From Sordariomycetes sp. S80-01Y (lineage: Eukaryota > Ascomycota > Sordariomycetes): DNA of 64,000 nt. The first letter of the stretch is position 1, and the number at the start of each line of letters is the position of its first letter. Shown one piece after another: positions 49,028 to 59,193 of this stretch. Both the position numbers and the translations under genes were made by a program. A model generated the notes under the pieces. That model saw nothing but the letters and a program-made list of their open reading frames with translations, had not been told where the DNA came from and searched no databases. The stretch covers positions 2,356,001 through 2,420,000 of the forward strand of contig JAXQJY010000030.1 of assembly GCA_037042185.1 (NCBI GenBank), given 5' to 3'.

Positions 49028-52000
49028 ATGGCGGAAAACAGTACGCTAAGGCGCTTCGTCGCGCTCATTGACGGCTGCGAGCCTCGCGACGCAGAGAGTG
49101 AGCCCCCAATTGCAACGAGCCAAAGAATGCCCGTTGGACTGACCTGTTGGAAGGACAGACAAACCGCCCTAACATTGAGCGGATACATCGTTTGGTACAC
49201 GACGGCCTAAGCACTACCCAAGATGGACAGCAGATCGTCCAGAGAAAGCGATACTATCCCACCGTCAACCGTCTCGCCTACAAGTCCCTGGCCTTTGGTG
49301 ACCCAGTAGTCGAGCTGGTCAAGGACATCTGTCGCGATATCTGCGACGTCCTTGAGACACCACAGGATGAGCTCTACCTCTTGGGTTCTGGCAATGGCGC
49401 CTTCATCGCACGCGCCGTCGCCGGGATAATGCACCACATGGGTTTGCCGAGGAGGGACTCTATGGCCAAGTTTGATGAGATCTTCGAGGGCGCGAGGGAC
49501 ATCATCAAGGCGCGCATCGAGGATGATCACAGGATGGGACCGAAGAGGGTGCAGACGTTGAAGGGGTTTACCATGGAGCCGCCCAAAATCCCATTCGTAG
49601 GCTTGTTCGACACGTTGAGGATCACAACAAAGTATCTCGATGTGTCGTTTAACCCGTCGATCCGGATGGTCAGGCATGCGATGGCTCTCAACGAAACCCG
49701 ACGGACGCCACTAGGATTCGACGAAATGTCCAGCGTTGATGGACGATCCATAATTGAGGCGTGGTTCATGGGCACCAACGACGACCTATGCGGTGGCGTC
49801 AAGCACGACGGGTTGTCGCAATATCCCCTGCAGTGGATGCTCCTCCAGGCCATCCAAGCCGGCCTGGCACTGTCGCCCATCAAAACCCAAGGCACCAAGG
49901 ACGAGAACCCTCTAACGCTGGTTTTCCCGCAGTTTGCCGGTAGCATACCACCGAGGCAGCGATCCGAAGAGGTGGAATGGAAGATCAAATACTCCAACGG
50001 CATCGAAATCAGCATGTTTGACCTATCCGTAGTTCATAACAGCGGGAAAAAGCTGAGCGGTGAGGATCACGCCATCAAGCTTGACCCTGGGCGGTACGGC
50101 CGGCATCTAGGACGGCCAGTCTTCGAGGAAAGGGGCACCAGATTACTCGGCTACAAGACAGACTCGGCCCACGGCACGATATTGCACCCTTCATTGTTGT
50201 GCATCCTCGACACGCACCCGCGGTATATGGAGCTCGGATCGTTCAGGAGCATACAGAAGAACGTCGCTGATTTCCAAGAGACGTGTGTCGATCTCGGCGA
50301 AGCTTCACTGCCGCCATGGATGGAGAACATGGAGCTCCAGGCAAGCGGCGTCAAAGCATTTCGAATCTTGGTGTGCGGCAAAACGGGAGTCGGCAAGTCC
50401 ACGCTCATCAACAAGGTGTTCGGCGTGGAGATGACGGAGGAATCGTCTTCGTACGATCAAGGCGTCCACGACATCAACCAAGCGTTCGAGTCTCCAAGAC
50501 ATCCGGGATTGCTGGTACACGACTCAAGGGGGTGGCAGGCCGGGAGCGATGCGGAGCTGAACTTGATTGCCCAGTTCCTCAGGCATCGTGCTTTCCAGAA
50601 CGATCCTGCCGAGGCGTTGCACGTTATTTGGTAAGAACACATCCATAGAAAAGGGTGTTTTGGCTGACGATCATGATAGGTTCTGCGTCGACTCGGATGT
50701 TAGTCGTATCGAAGAGGCGGATAAGCGGACGTTCCAGACCATTTCCCAGTTCTCGAACCAAGTCCCAGTCTTTGTCGTGGGCACCAAAAAAGATAAGGTT
50801 ATCAGCTCCCGGCAGCTACAGCTGCTGGAGAAGTACATGGAGGAGACAAATGACTACAAGAGAGCCAGGGAGCTGGCCCAGACGGAGGCCGCGGAAGCAG
50901 CCGAGGAGCAATTCTCCAAGCTCAGGGCGCAGCTCTCCCAGATCGAGCACTACCGGGCAGACGGCTACTGCTGTATATCAAAAGGCAAGCCTTGCCTCTT
51001 CCATCTATTGCCGAGCGAGTGCTAACGAGACAGACGACAACGCGGGCGTGAAGGACCTCCTCTCCCAGACCCTCGAGCTCATCGTCGACGAACGGGTCCG
51101 TATCTTCTGCGTGGCCGCACAGGTCGTCGACGTCGAGCAGAAGATTAACGCCGCCATCACAGAATCCATGCGCCTGGGCACCCACGCCGTGCGCACCGCC
51201 GCCGTGCCGCTCCCCTTCTCGGGCCTCGTCGGCACGCCCACGGTATCGCGACTGATCGTCGAGCACGTTCTGCAGTGCTTCGGCTTCCCCAAGACCACGC
51301 CCGCCGAGGTCGAGGACGTGATGAAGAGGGTCGTGTCCAGGAACAGGAGCGACTACCTCAGGGTGGGACTCACCCAGAGCTTGGCTACGAGCGCTGTCAC
51401 GCTGGCGATTGCTATTCCGACGGCTGGCTTTGGTGCTGTTGCCGGCATCGCGGGATGCTTCTTGTCTGTTCCACCCGCGGCGAGGATGCTGCTCAAGTGC
51501 TCGTGCGACATGATCCTCATTCTCGAGCGAGCGTTCCGCTACGATGGGAAGTACGTATCGGTCAAGCAGATTGAGGACGCAGCCAAATACTACACGACTA
51601 CCAAAGTCAAGACATTCAGTGGTAATGAGAAGGACCTCCAACAGCTGGTCCATGATGAGGTCGACCGTCTGGTGCCCCTGACGAAAGTCATGGTGGGAAT
51701 CAACTTCAAGAAGCTTAGAAATGGAGTTGAGGACATCATCTACGGCTGTCGCTTCGACCACATCACCCCGGCTAATGACACGGCGGCGACCATCGGCTCC
51801 CCTCGGCCGCCTCCCAACATACCCGCCGTGGAACTCGCAGGGTCTCTACCTGCTGTCTCAGAGCTGGACGGTAGCGATCCTCCTCCGTCGGAACTCGCGG
51901 GATCGACGCCCTCCAGAGACTTCCATGGTTCTGAGCGGTCATGGCCGAGGCATAGCACGAATTTGTCGCCGACCATCACAACCCCCTCTATCAGCGGAGC

Positions 52001-52280
52001 CACCGTCTCCTCGGACACAGAGCACAAGTACGTTGGCAACGTCTACGACAAGGGATATTACGCCCCCCAGGCACGACGACTGGAGCCAATAATGGCCGAG
52101 CTGGATGTCTCGAGCACTACTACATCGATGCGGAGCAAACCACATCAGATATCTGAGCTCGAGGCCCCGTCGACCCCATCGCTTGTAGATCGCACCAAGA
52201 GCGAAGGTGCGAAGTCGAGTCTCTGGAAGCCATCATCCTGGAAGTTGGGCAAGAAAACGAAGAGTACTAGTAATCGGTAG
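49028..52280 (+). CDS. large fusion: DUF2235-like alpha/beta-hydrolase domain plus P-loop GTPase
   Basis: The 1032-aa product is built from exons 49028-49097, 49154-50630, 50680-50984 and 51034-52280. Residues about 8-330 resemble a DUF2235 alpha/beta-hydrolase domain: FVALIDGCEP, RKRYYPTV, ARAVAGIM, VGLFDTL, EAWFMGTNDDLCGGV. The usual nucleophile motif GFSRG is GSGNG (residues 101-105), and the usual GVHSD is GTNDD. The Ser and His are therefore replaced, and the domain is probably non-catalytic. From about 425 comes a G domain: Walker A GKTGVGKST (about 432), switch DSRGW, and G4-like GTKKDK. A hydrophobic stretch (LATSAVTLAIAIPTAGFGAVAGIAG) and a Pro/Ser-rich tail with basic end follow. 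Intron 3 is either GC-AG (donor AAAG/GCAAGC at 50985) or GT-AG with a donor 12 nt upstream. A membrane-associated or signalling GTPase role is inferred. Confidence 0.85.
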
Positions 52281-52522
52281 AATGGCTGTCCAGAAGACAT
52301 GACTACGGCATGCCTGTGTGCTTAAATGCTTAATGATACCAGTATGGATGCAATAACATTGTCTCATGAGAAATCAATGGTCTTCATTCCGTCTAAGCCC
52401 GCCGCTAAGGCGTCCCAGTCTCTTGATAGTCCTGGACTATGTCTACATCCCAACACAGCCGTGAGAGTCAGGGTGGAGCAAAATTTAGGAGCTACTTTCA
52501 CTCCCCTCGCACGCCTCATTGC

Positions 52523-55296
52523 TCATCTAGGCATCTTCGCCTTCTTCATATTTCTCCCCGGCTTCCTGGGCGCCGTTTTGGATCCTAGCTTAGGCACAGC
52601 CATCTCTGCCATGACCGTCGCCACATCTTGTTCCCTGGCATTATGTCGTTGCACATCCACACGCGAGACGCGAGGCGGCTGTGTCTGCTGTGGAGCGGGA
52701 TGCAGCCCAGCTTGGAATTGATGCCGTTCTCCCGTAGTGTTGACCATACCCCCGCCAAAGCCCGTCATGGGTCCTAGCCAGCTACAGTATGATTTGATTG
52801 TGTCCATGGCTGTCTGTTGGATGCGATACCTAAACCCGCCGGTATGAGGAAAGGTACTCTGGGGGCCCGCTGGCGGACTGCGAGGCTCCAATGTGTCCAG
52901 CTTGGGCCGCTGATCGAGCGGGCAACTTGAGCCAGGATTTTGAGCGTTGACTATAGGTGGGAGAGTCGATGCCTCTTCGGGAGGGTTGACGATGCGTTTT
53001 AGTGGCGTGCGGCGCGCCTTAGCCTTCGTCGACTCCGCGGAGAGAACCTCTTCGCCATAGATCTTCTTCCGCTTACGCACGCGAGGGTTTTCCTTGACAG
53101 AGTTGAGGATGGAGCTGAGCTGATGCCTGACATCCTTGATACCCTGGGGGGTTTGCAACGACTCATTGGGCGACAACGACTGTTGCTCGCGCGGGGGCGA
53201 GGAGCTTGGCTGCGGTGTAGGTTGTTGTATGACAGCTGGAGCGGATTTCCGGGGCTTCCGGGGCTTCGCCGACTTGCGCTTAGCTGTTGTGCTCGCCTTG
53301 TTCTTCATATCGAAATTGAGCTGGGCTTCAGGCCCCGCATTTGTGTTGTTGTTGGCGTCCAGACCAGCGTCACTGTCCGGAGGCGTGAACTGCGTGTCCC
53401 TCTCGGTTTCTGGGGTTTCTCCTGGAGTAGGCAAAGCCTCAGGAGTCATCTGAGAGTCTGCCAATGTCGCAACAGCAACGTCCGCCACATGAGGACGCTT
53501 GGCAACAGCTTCGACGATGGGCTCACCCGCAGATACGCCTACCGGCGGAGGAACCGTCCAATCCACCCGAGAACCCGAGATTCGAGATAACTCTTCATGG
53601 ATCTTTCTCGTCCAGTGAGCGCCTGTCCATCGAGGGGTGTCTCGAAATGCCACGGGGTTCGCTGGGGGTGCCTTTTCCTTTACCGGCTTGGGTGCTTGTG
53701 GTATGTCCCAGAGCTTCGGCACCCTTGCTTGTAGATCTGCAACCCACGCATCGCAGTCCCATTGCACCCAGTAGTCGATGAAGTCACTCCATATACTCTC
53801 AGGCGGTTTTGTGAAGTTGACAAAGACCACTTTGCCGCCGTTACGGTTGTGGATGACATTTGCGAACTCGCGCACAAGTGTCTTGAGTCCATGAACTTTC
53901 AAGCTGGTCCCCAGAATGAGCAGTATGTCGGGATTCAGCTTAATGTCGTGCTCGACCAGAGGTGATATTAGGTGCGCGCTGGGGTGATCCTCGCCGTAGA
54001 GCACGATATCGGGACGCAGCTTTCCGACGCCCAGGGCTCGTTTGCCCCTTTCCTCTCGCGCTGTCGTGGCTGCGGTGCAGTGCGGACATTCAGGCTGTAA
54101 GCCGGAGAGGGTATCGTCCTCCATCTCGTCCCAGGACGAGGTCCGTTTGCACTGGAAACACCTCAACTGCTCCAAAGACCCGTGAAGATATACACACTCC
54201 ACGCCGGCATCTCCCTGACTCGACTGTTGACTCAGCAAGGGGGGTTGGCTGGACGGAGGCTGACTTGATTGACTTGAAGGTGGTATTTCCTTGGCCTCCT
54301 CGACCATCTTGGCCAGTTGGTTCGATGTTCCAGTTGACCTCCTCGAGAAGCGCCCTCGGCGGCCTGGTCCATCTTGTAGCTCAGTTGACAAGCCAACCTT
54401 CTCTTCAATCCTGTCAATGTTCTGCGTATAGCAGCGGACCAGCTTGCCGCGGCTCTTGAGGTGGCTGATGAAATGATGTGAGCTAGTCGGCACGCAGTCT
54501 CTGCTTTTCTGACGCAGCGTCGTTGCAAAGCTGTAGAAGACCTTCGTTCTCAGCGGATCGGCCCATATCGAGGCGTCAAATAGATCTTTGCCCTTCATGC
54601 GTGGCAGCTTCGTTGATGACATGAAAGAGTCTTCCGTGTCCTCTTCCGCGTCTGTGACGCTACTTCTGCGACTGGACGAGCAATCTGACTCAGACGGGGC
54701 GTAGAAGGGGTCCGACATGAACGCAGGTAGCGACGATAGAGGTGAAGAGCTTCGGAGAAAGTCGTTGAACCGACATATGGGCGGCGACGATCCCGGAACC
54801 ATGGCTGCTGTGTATCGAGGCTCCGGGCGCAGAGGCGTCTCTTGCTCGATGGGGCGCAGCGGTGGAAGGCATAAGGTGTCGTCTCTCGTAGATGTTGCGT
54901 CGCCTTGCTGCGGATGCTCAGACTTTACCTCGAGGCTGCCATCGCGTGACGTCCTTCGTCTCTTGCTTGCACGTTCTTCCTCGCTGTTGCTCTCGTCGTC
55001 GCTACTGTCCGTCGCTGAGGTACTTTCTTGACTCGGGTTTGGGCATCGCTCGCGTCGTTCAGCGGCGTCGAGCTGTGCTTGGATCAGAGAGTAAAGACCG
55101 TTCTCGGAACGGAAATCCTGAGGTCGCGTCAGTACCATTGCCATGGGGCCTTGGGGTTTCTGCTTCTTACTGGAATGCCCGAGTTGGTGCTGATGCCAGC
55201 GCCAGTCACGACAATAACTTTTCGCGATTTTAACAACGCGTTGGCAACTTCCTGAAGCAGGTCGCCCGAGTCCGGGTTGACCTGCTGTAGGGGCAT
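52523..55296 (-). CDS. sirtuin NAD-dependent deacetylase, Hst3/Hst4-type
   Basis: This is a 906-aa Sir2-family deacetylase, probably nuclear. Exon 1 is 55171-55296 (42 codons) and exon 2 is 52523-55117; the 53-nt intron (GTAAGA...CTCAG) is phase 0. Splicing joins VVTGAGISTNSGIP to DFRSENGLYS, the NAD-binding signature. Other motifs are TQNIDRIEEKVG, YLHGSLEQLRC with the catalytic His, zinc ligands CFQCKR and CPHC, RPDIVLYGEDHP and LGTSLKVHG. A long Ser/acidic insertion (about 160 residues) separates DFRSENG from the KDLFDASIWADP helix, and a basic Pro/Ser-rich tail of about 380 residues follows the core. This arrangement is typical of the Hst3/Hst4 branch, which removes acetyl from histone H3 Lys56 in yeasts. 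It is convergent with the GTPase fusion gene. Confidence 0.93.
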
Positions 55297-55983
55297 TGTG
55301 AACTGAAGGACCCGAAGCGCGTCGCGGGCAGATTGAATGATAGAGTCGCGTTGAGGGGGGAGGACGCAACTGTGCAAAAGGCGAAGCGGTCGTGAAAATG
55401 GCGGAGGAGATCAATTCGTAAGGCTCATCATCGTAGAGGCGTCAAGCAGCTCGTGTTCGCACAATGGTGGTTCGCGGCTGTCGATTGCGGTGTACAAACG
55501 ATGTGCGGAGATGGAGGAGTTCAGATGGGGAAACGCGCAGAAGTCAATCGCTGTGCACGTAACAGTGCTGGCATGGGGTCGCTGGACAACGAAGCAAAGC
55601 AAACAGGGCAAGCAAGTCGAGTTGAGTTGGATGTGAAGAGTCGGTGATAAGCGTCTACTGGTGTCGCTGGAAGCGCAACCGGGGCGGCATGACGCGCCTG
55701 CCGTTTGTTGTTGTTCGCGCCTGCCCCAGCCGCCCGTCGATAGAGGTGGGGCTCCTGCCCTTTACAGAGACACTCCAGCGGGGCTGGTGGAGCTCCATTG
55801 GTGGAAATCCCCGACCTCCTCTCCTCCTGCATTTCCAACCTGATCACTGTTTCTGTCATCCTCACCGGCTTCACCTTTACTGGTACCAACATCAGCACAT
55901 CAATTGTCGTTCTTCCTACACATCATGCCTCGATTACATTAGTGCTCACAAAAGAAGTCCTCAACTATCATGTCCTTCCATGT
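55297..55983. other. intergenic, about 690 bp
   Basis: This holds the sirtuin promoter (- strand) and the 3' flank of the sedolisin gene. Open + strand frames across 55644-56454 are the reverse side of the sedolisin 3' end. Nothing else is recognised. Confidence 0.55.
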
Positions 55984-58119
55984 CTACTTGATAAAGTCAA
56001 ACATGCCCATGCCCCACGGCGCGCCCCGACCCGTAGCCGCATCCCAGCCAGGGACGGCAATCCAGCCAAAGAACTTGTGCTTATGAATCCTTGTGCATGT
56101 GAAAGTATTCTGATGCGTCACGTCCTGGAACATGCTGCTCGGCACATCCTCATACAACCTCTTGTTCAGCCAGCCCATCCCATGTACATCCGTTCCGTTT
56201 CTGACGCGCCTCTCATTCTCGTGCGTCACCATCGCCGCGAAGATAACGGCGGCGCCTGTCGTCGTGGTGAGGCCGTGCTGCATCTCGTATGTATGATGTA
56301 TGAAGATCTTGGGCCAGCCCTTCACCCAGCCCTTGGAGGAGGGCAGAAATCGTTTGGCTATGACCGAGAGGTCTGGGACGCCACGCATGGTATTTTGATA
56401 GTGCTCTATGGGTGGTGTCTTCACGCGCTTGTCCTTCTTGACAATCTCGTCTAGGCGCTGCTCGTACTCACCCAAGAGTTTGTTTTGCCAAAATGGCCGG
56501 GGGAAGTAGGCAGAGTAGCCGCCGCCGCTCTGGCCGCAGGGTGTGATGTCAGGCTTGGTGTTGACACCGCCTACGGAGGTCACCCAGGGGCAGGTCGCTG
56601 GGAAGGAAGCCATGATGACATTGTAACCAAAGTTGTAGCAGCTGTCGTAGCTGGTAGCCCCAGCCGAACCTCCGTCACCTGATGATGTGACGATGGTCAC
56701 GCCTCGGGCCGTCAGCAGACCGAGATACCGACAGATACGCTCGGCGTACTGCCGCCCAACGAGCTGCTCAGACTCGGCGTAGGGGATCGCAAGGACGTGC
56801 GGGAGCTTGTCTTCGGGCTGCCGCAACATGTGGTCTAGCAAATCAAGGTAAGGTTCGTTATCATTGCCCTCTTCAACGCCCACCGAGCTCGTGTAGTAGA
56901 TAATGTCGTGGGGATGAGCCAAAGTGTAACCGTACTGAAGATCGATCATCACTTCTCTGCCCCCAATTTTGGGAGAGGCCTTGTTCTTGTCTCCTTTGAA
57001 GTTCTCACCCGTGATCTTGCCTTGCTGGTCTCTGTAGGGGAGTGCTCGGGCTCGCTCGAACGCGAAAAGGGCGAGATCTTCCCAGTTGACGTCCGTACCA
57101 AATGCTCCAGCAAGACCCATACGAACTTTGCTTTCAGCTGGAGTGTCGGCCATGAAGGCTGGCATCTCATACTGCGATCTGAGGCATTTTGGTGTTGTTC
57201 TCCATTCACACAACGTTCCCTTCCTGCCCTGGCGGAGTAGCTCCTCGTTGTACTGAATTTCGGTATCTGAAATCCCCTCATTGTCCTGTTCATGAGCTTT
57301 GAAGATCTCTTCTTCGAATGTCTCGGCCTCCTCCTCGGGGTCCCCGTCATCCTCCGGGTGGATTTGCGTATCCCAGTAAGGCATTGGCTTCCCCTTTTCC
57401 CACGGTTTCTTTTTGTTAGCCTTGGCGTCTGTGCCGTCATCGGAGGTTGAGTTGCTGGGTGTTGCTTCCTCTGTCGCAATGTGCTCTCTCATCAGCTTGA
57501 AGTGATTCTTCCTTCTCTGCTGCTTCCATCTCTGGTCTTGATCAGGTAAAGGTTCGCGATTCTGCTTTGCCTGCTTCTCGAGCTTCTCTCGTATATCTTT
57601 GTTGGTGTGCTCTGCCAAAGGATCACGCTTTGGCGCCATAAAATTGCTCAGAGGGTGGATGAAGTCGACATGATCCTTCAGATAGTCGGGGATGCTATAC
57701 TCTGTTGCTCGGTACAGAACTTCCTCGTTTTTGTGATAGCGCACCGGTGCCATCGTTGCGTGGAGGAAGTCTTGGGCTGCGTTGGAGGTGATGTTGAATG
57801 TGATCCTGTCGAGACCATTGAAGGTATTGTCGTAGTTATTTTCGTCCAGCCAGTCGCTGACGAGCTTGACACTCTCATTGCTAGCTTGCCGGTAAGACGA
57901 TACCTCCTTTAGAGAAAGCCGACCACCACTGGTGACCGTGGGAGCGAAACCGTCCGGATCACCAGTTTGCTTGAGAACAACTGACAGCGGGAATTGTCGA
58001 GGTACAATAAGCGGCATGTCCACCTGTTTCCACGGATGGGGTATCCAGGGGACTTTTTCCACAACATGGCCTGACCCCTGAGTGGCCAATGCCAGAACGA
58101 CGATTGGGGCGATGCGCAT
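55984..58119 (-). CDS. sedolisin (S53) family protein, lacking the usual catalytic serine motif
   Basis: This is a single-exon 711-aa secreted protein with a signal peptide (MRIAPIVVLALATQGSG). An S53-type prodomain (about 45-210) carries FPLSVVLKQ and SNESVKLVSDWLDENNY. A long acidic, low-complexity linker (HPEDDGDPEEEAETFEEE) leads to the S53 catalytic domain. Conserved are the ExxxD pair in REVMIDLQYGY, the oxyanion-loop SSGDGGSAG, FPATCPWVTSVGGV, MRGVPDLSV, and the calcium-site segment FQDVT plus WDAATGRGAPWGMGMFDF. In place of the SGTSAS nucleophile motif the protein reads GLTTTTGAAVIFAAM, so the serine position is Thr. The frame is otherwise intact. It could be a pseudopeptidase or use a threonine. 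Active relatives (tripeptidyl peptidases) work at acid pH outside the cell. Confidence 0.88.
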   Translation of the reverse strand: MRIAPIVVLALATQGSGHVVEKVPWIPHPWKQVDMPLIVPRQFPLSVVLKQTGDPDGFAPTVTSGGRLSLKEVSSYRQASNESVKLVSDWLDENNYDNTFNGLDRITFNITSNAAQDFLHATMAPVRYHKNEEVLYRATEYSIPDYLKDHVDFIHPLSNFMAPKRDPLAEHTNKDIREKLEKQAKQNREPLPDQDQRWKQQRRKNHFKLMREHIATEEATPSNSTSDDGTDAKANKKKPWEKGKPMPYWDTQIHPEDDGDPEEEAETFEEEIFKAHEQDNEGISDTEIQYNEELLRQGRKGTLCEWRTTPKCLRSQYEMPAFMADTPAESKVRMGLAGAFGTDVNWEDLALFAFERARALPYRDQQGKITGENFKGDKNKASPKIGGREVMIDLQYGYTLAHPHDIIYYTSSVGVEEGNDNEPYLDLLDHMLRQPEDKLPHVLAIPYAESEQLVGRQYAERICRYLGLLTARGVTIVTSSGDGGSAGATSYDSCYNFGYNVIMASFPATCPWVTSVGGVNTKPDITPCGQSGGGYSAYFPRPFWQNKLLGEYEQRLDEIVKKDKRVKTPPIEHYQNTMRGVPDLSVIAKRFLPSSKGWVKGWPKIFIHHTYEMQHGLTTTTGAAVIFAAMVTHENERRVRNGTDVHGMGWLNKRLYEDVPSSMFQDVTHQNTFTCTRIHKHKFFGWIAVPGWDAATGRGAPWGMGMFDFIK

Positions 58120-59193
58120 TGCCACGGTACCAAATCTTTACTCTGCGTGTTTCGGATCACGTCAAAATTCGGAGCGGGCTTGGGAGGTGTAGGAAAGTGA
58201 GGATCTTAATCACAGAACTGAGTAGAATTTCTCACAAGCTTTGTGGTATCTGGCCAAGCGAAGTATATCGGGGTGATCCTGCCCTGCTCACTTGAACTCC
58301 ATTAGAGTTAAATGGTTAAAAAGATACCCAACAAGCACGGTCAAGAGAAAACCTTCTCTGATTTTCCGCTCCCGTGTGGATTGTGTGTATCTCCGGCGAC
58401 ACCTGATGAAGCACAGACCCCTTTCCGTTCGTCATCTAGAACCTCACATACTTTAAGGAAACTTACTACAACTGTGTCAGTGCTTCAATCACCTGAATCA
58501 ATCTCTCGTCACGGCACTTGTAAGGATTAGTGACTCGACTACAAGAACAAGAGACACTGATTGTCATCCTAGAGATGCGGCCACGTGGCACAAAAATTGG
58601 ACTTTGAGATTGGTGCTACAAATTGAACTCTATTCTGCTTAAAGTTAGTAGACGTTGTCTTCTTCAAAGTTCCGCACAATGTATATATATACCCAGGGTC
58701 TGGACCCCCGGCGTGTAAGTGAGCAACAATGTCTGACCTTTGCCTTGCCAGAGCATGAGGTTGTATCCGTCCCGAAGTATCTCCTCTTGAACAAAATGAC
58801 AATCGAATGTAGTTTCAACCATTGAGGACTGTTGAAAGCACTTGTAAACGAGTTCTGAAAACACCAAAAATGTCAAATATTGCCGTTCTCGCGCCGTCCT
58901 AGCAGTAAAACCGCTGGGCGTCAATTGATGTCTCCTAGAATCTCGTGTATTGACAACTCGGCTTCTTTGAAACCAACTTCAAAGCACAAAGGATATTGAG
59001 AATTGCGAATAACCAACGAGCTCGGTTCCAGAAAGTTACGAATGGATGACAGTAATGAACACAAAAGGCGACACATGTCCCTTTGCCGTACTCGCCAACA
59101 AGAGAATAAGCTCACCATGTATGCCCACGTCTTCTTGTGCGCCTACCGATTGGCAATGGCAAACTCTCATACGAAAAATGACAAAGGAGACCC
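58120..59193. other. intergenic, about 1.07 kb
   Basis: This holds the promoter of the sedolisin gene and the 3' flank of the ferric reductase gene. A TATATATAC run occurs at about 58681-58690. No gene or repeat family was recognised. Confidence 0.55.

Noticed and set aside
52326-52721. A 131-codon + strand frame between the GTPase fusion and the sirtuin.
   Set aside because: Its second half is opposite the sirtuin tail, and it has no motif or upstream signals; it is likely chance.
55798-56454. A 218-codon + strand frame overlapping the sedolisin 3' end.
   Set aside because: It lies mostly opposite the conserved calcium-site part of the sedolisin and shows no family motif.
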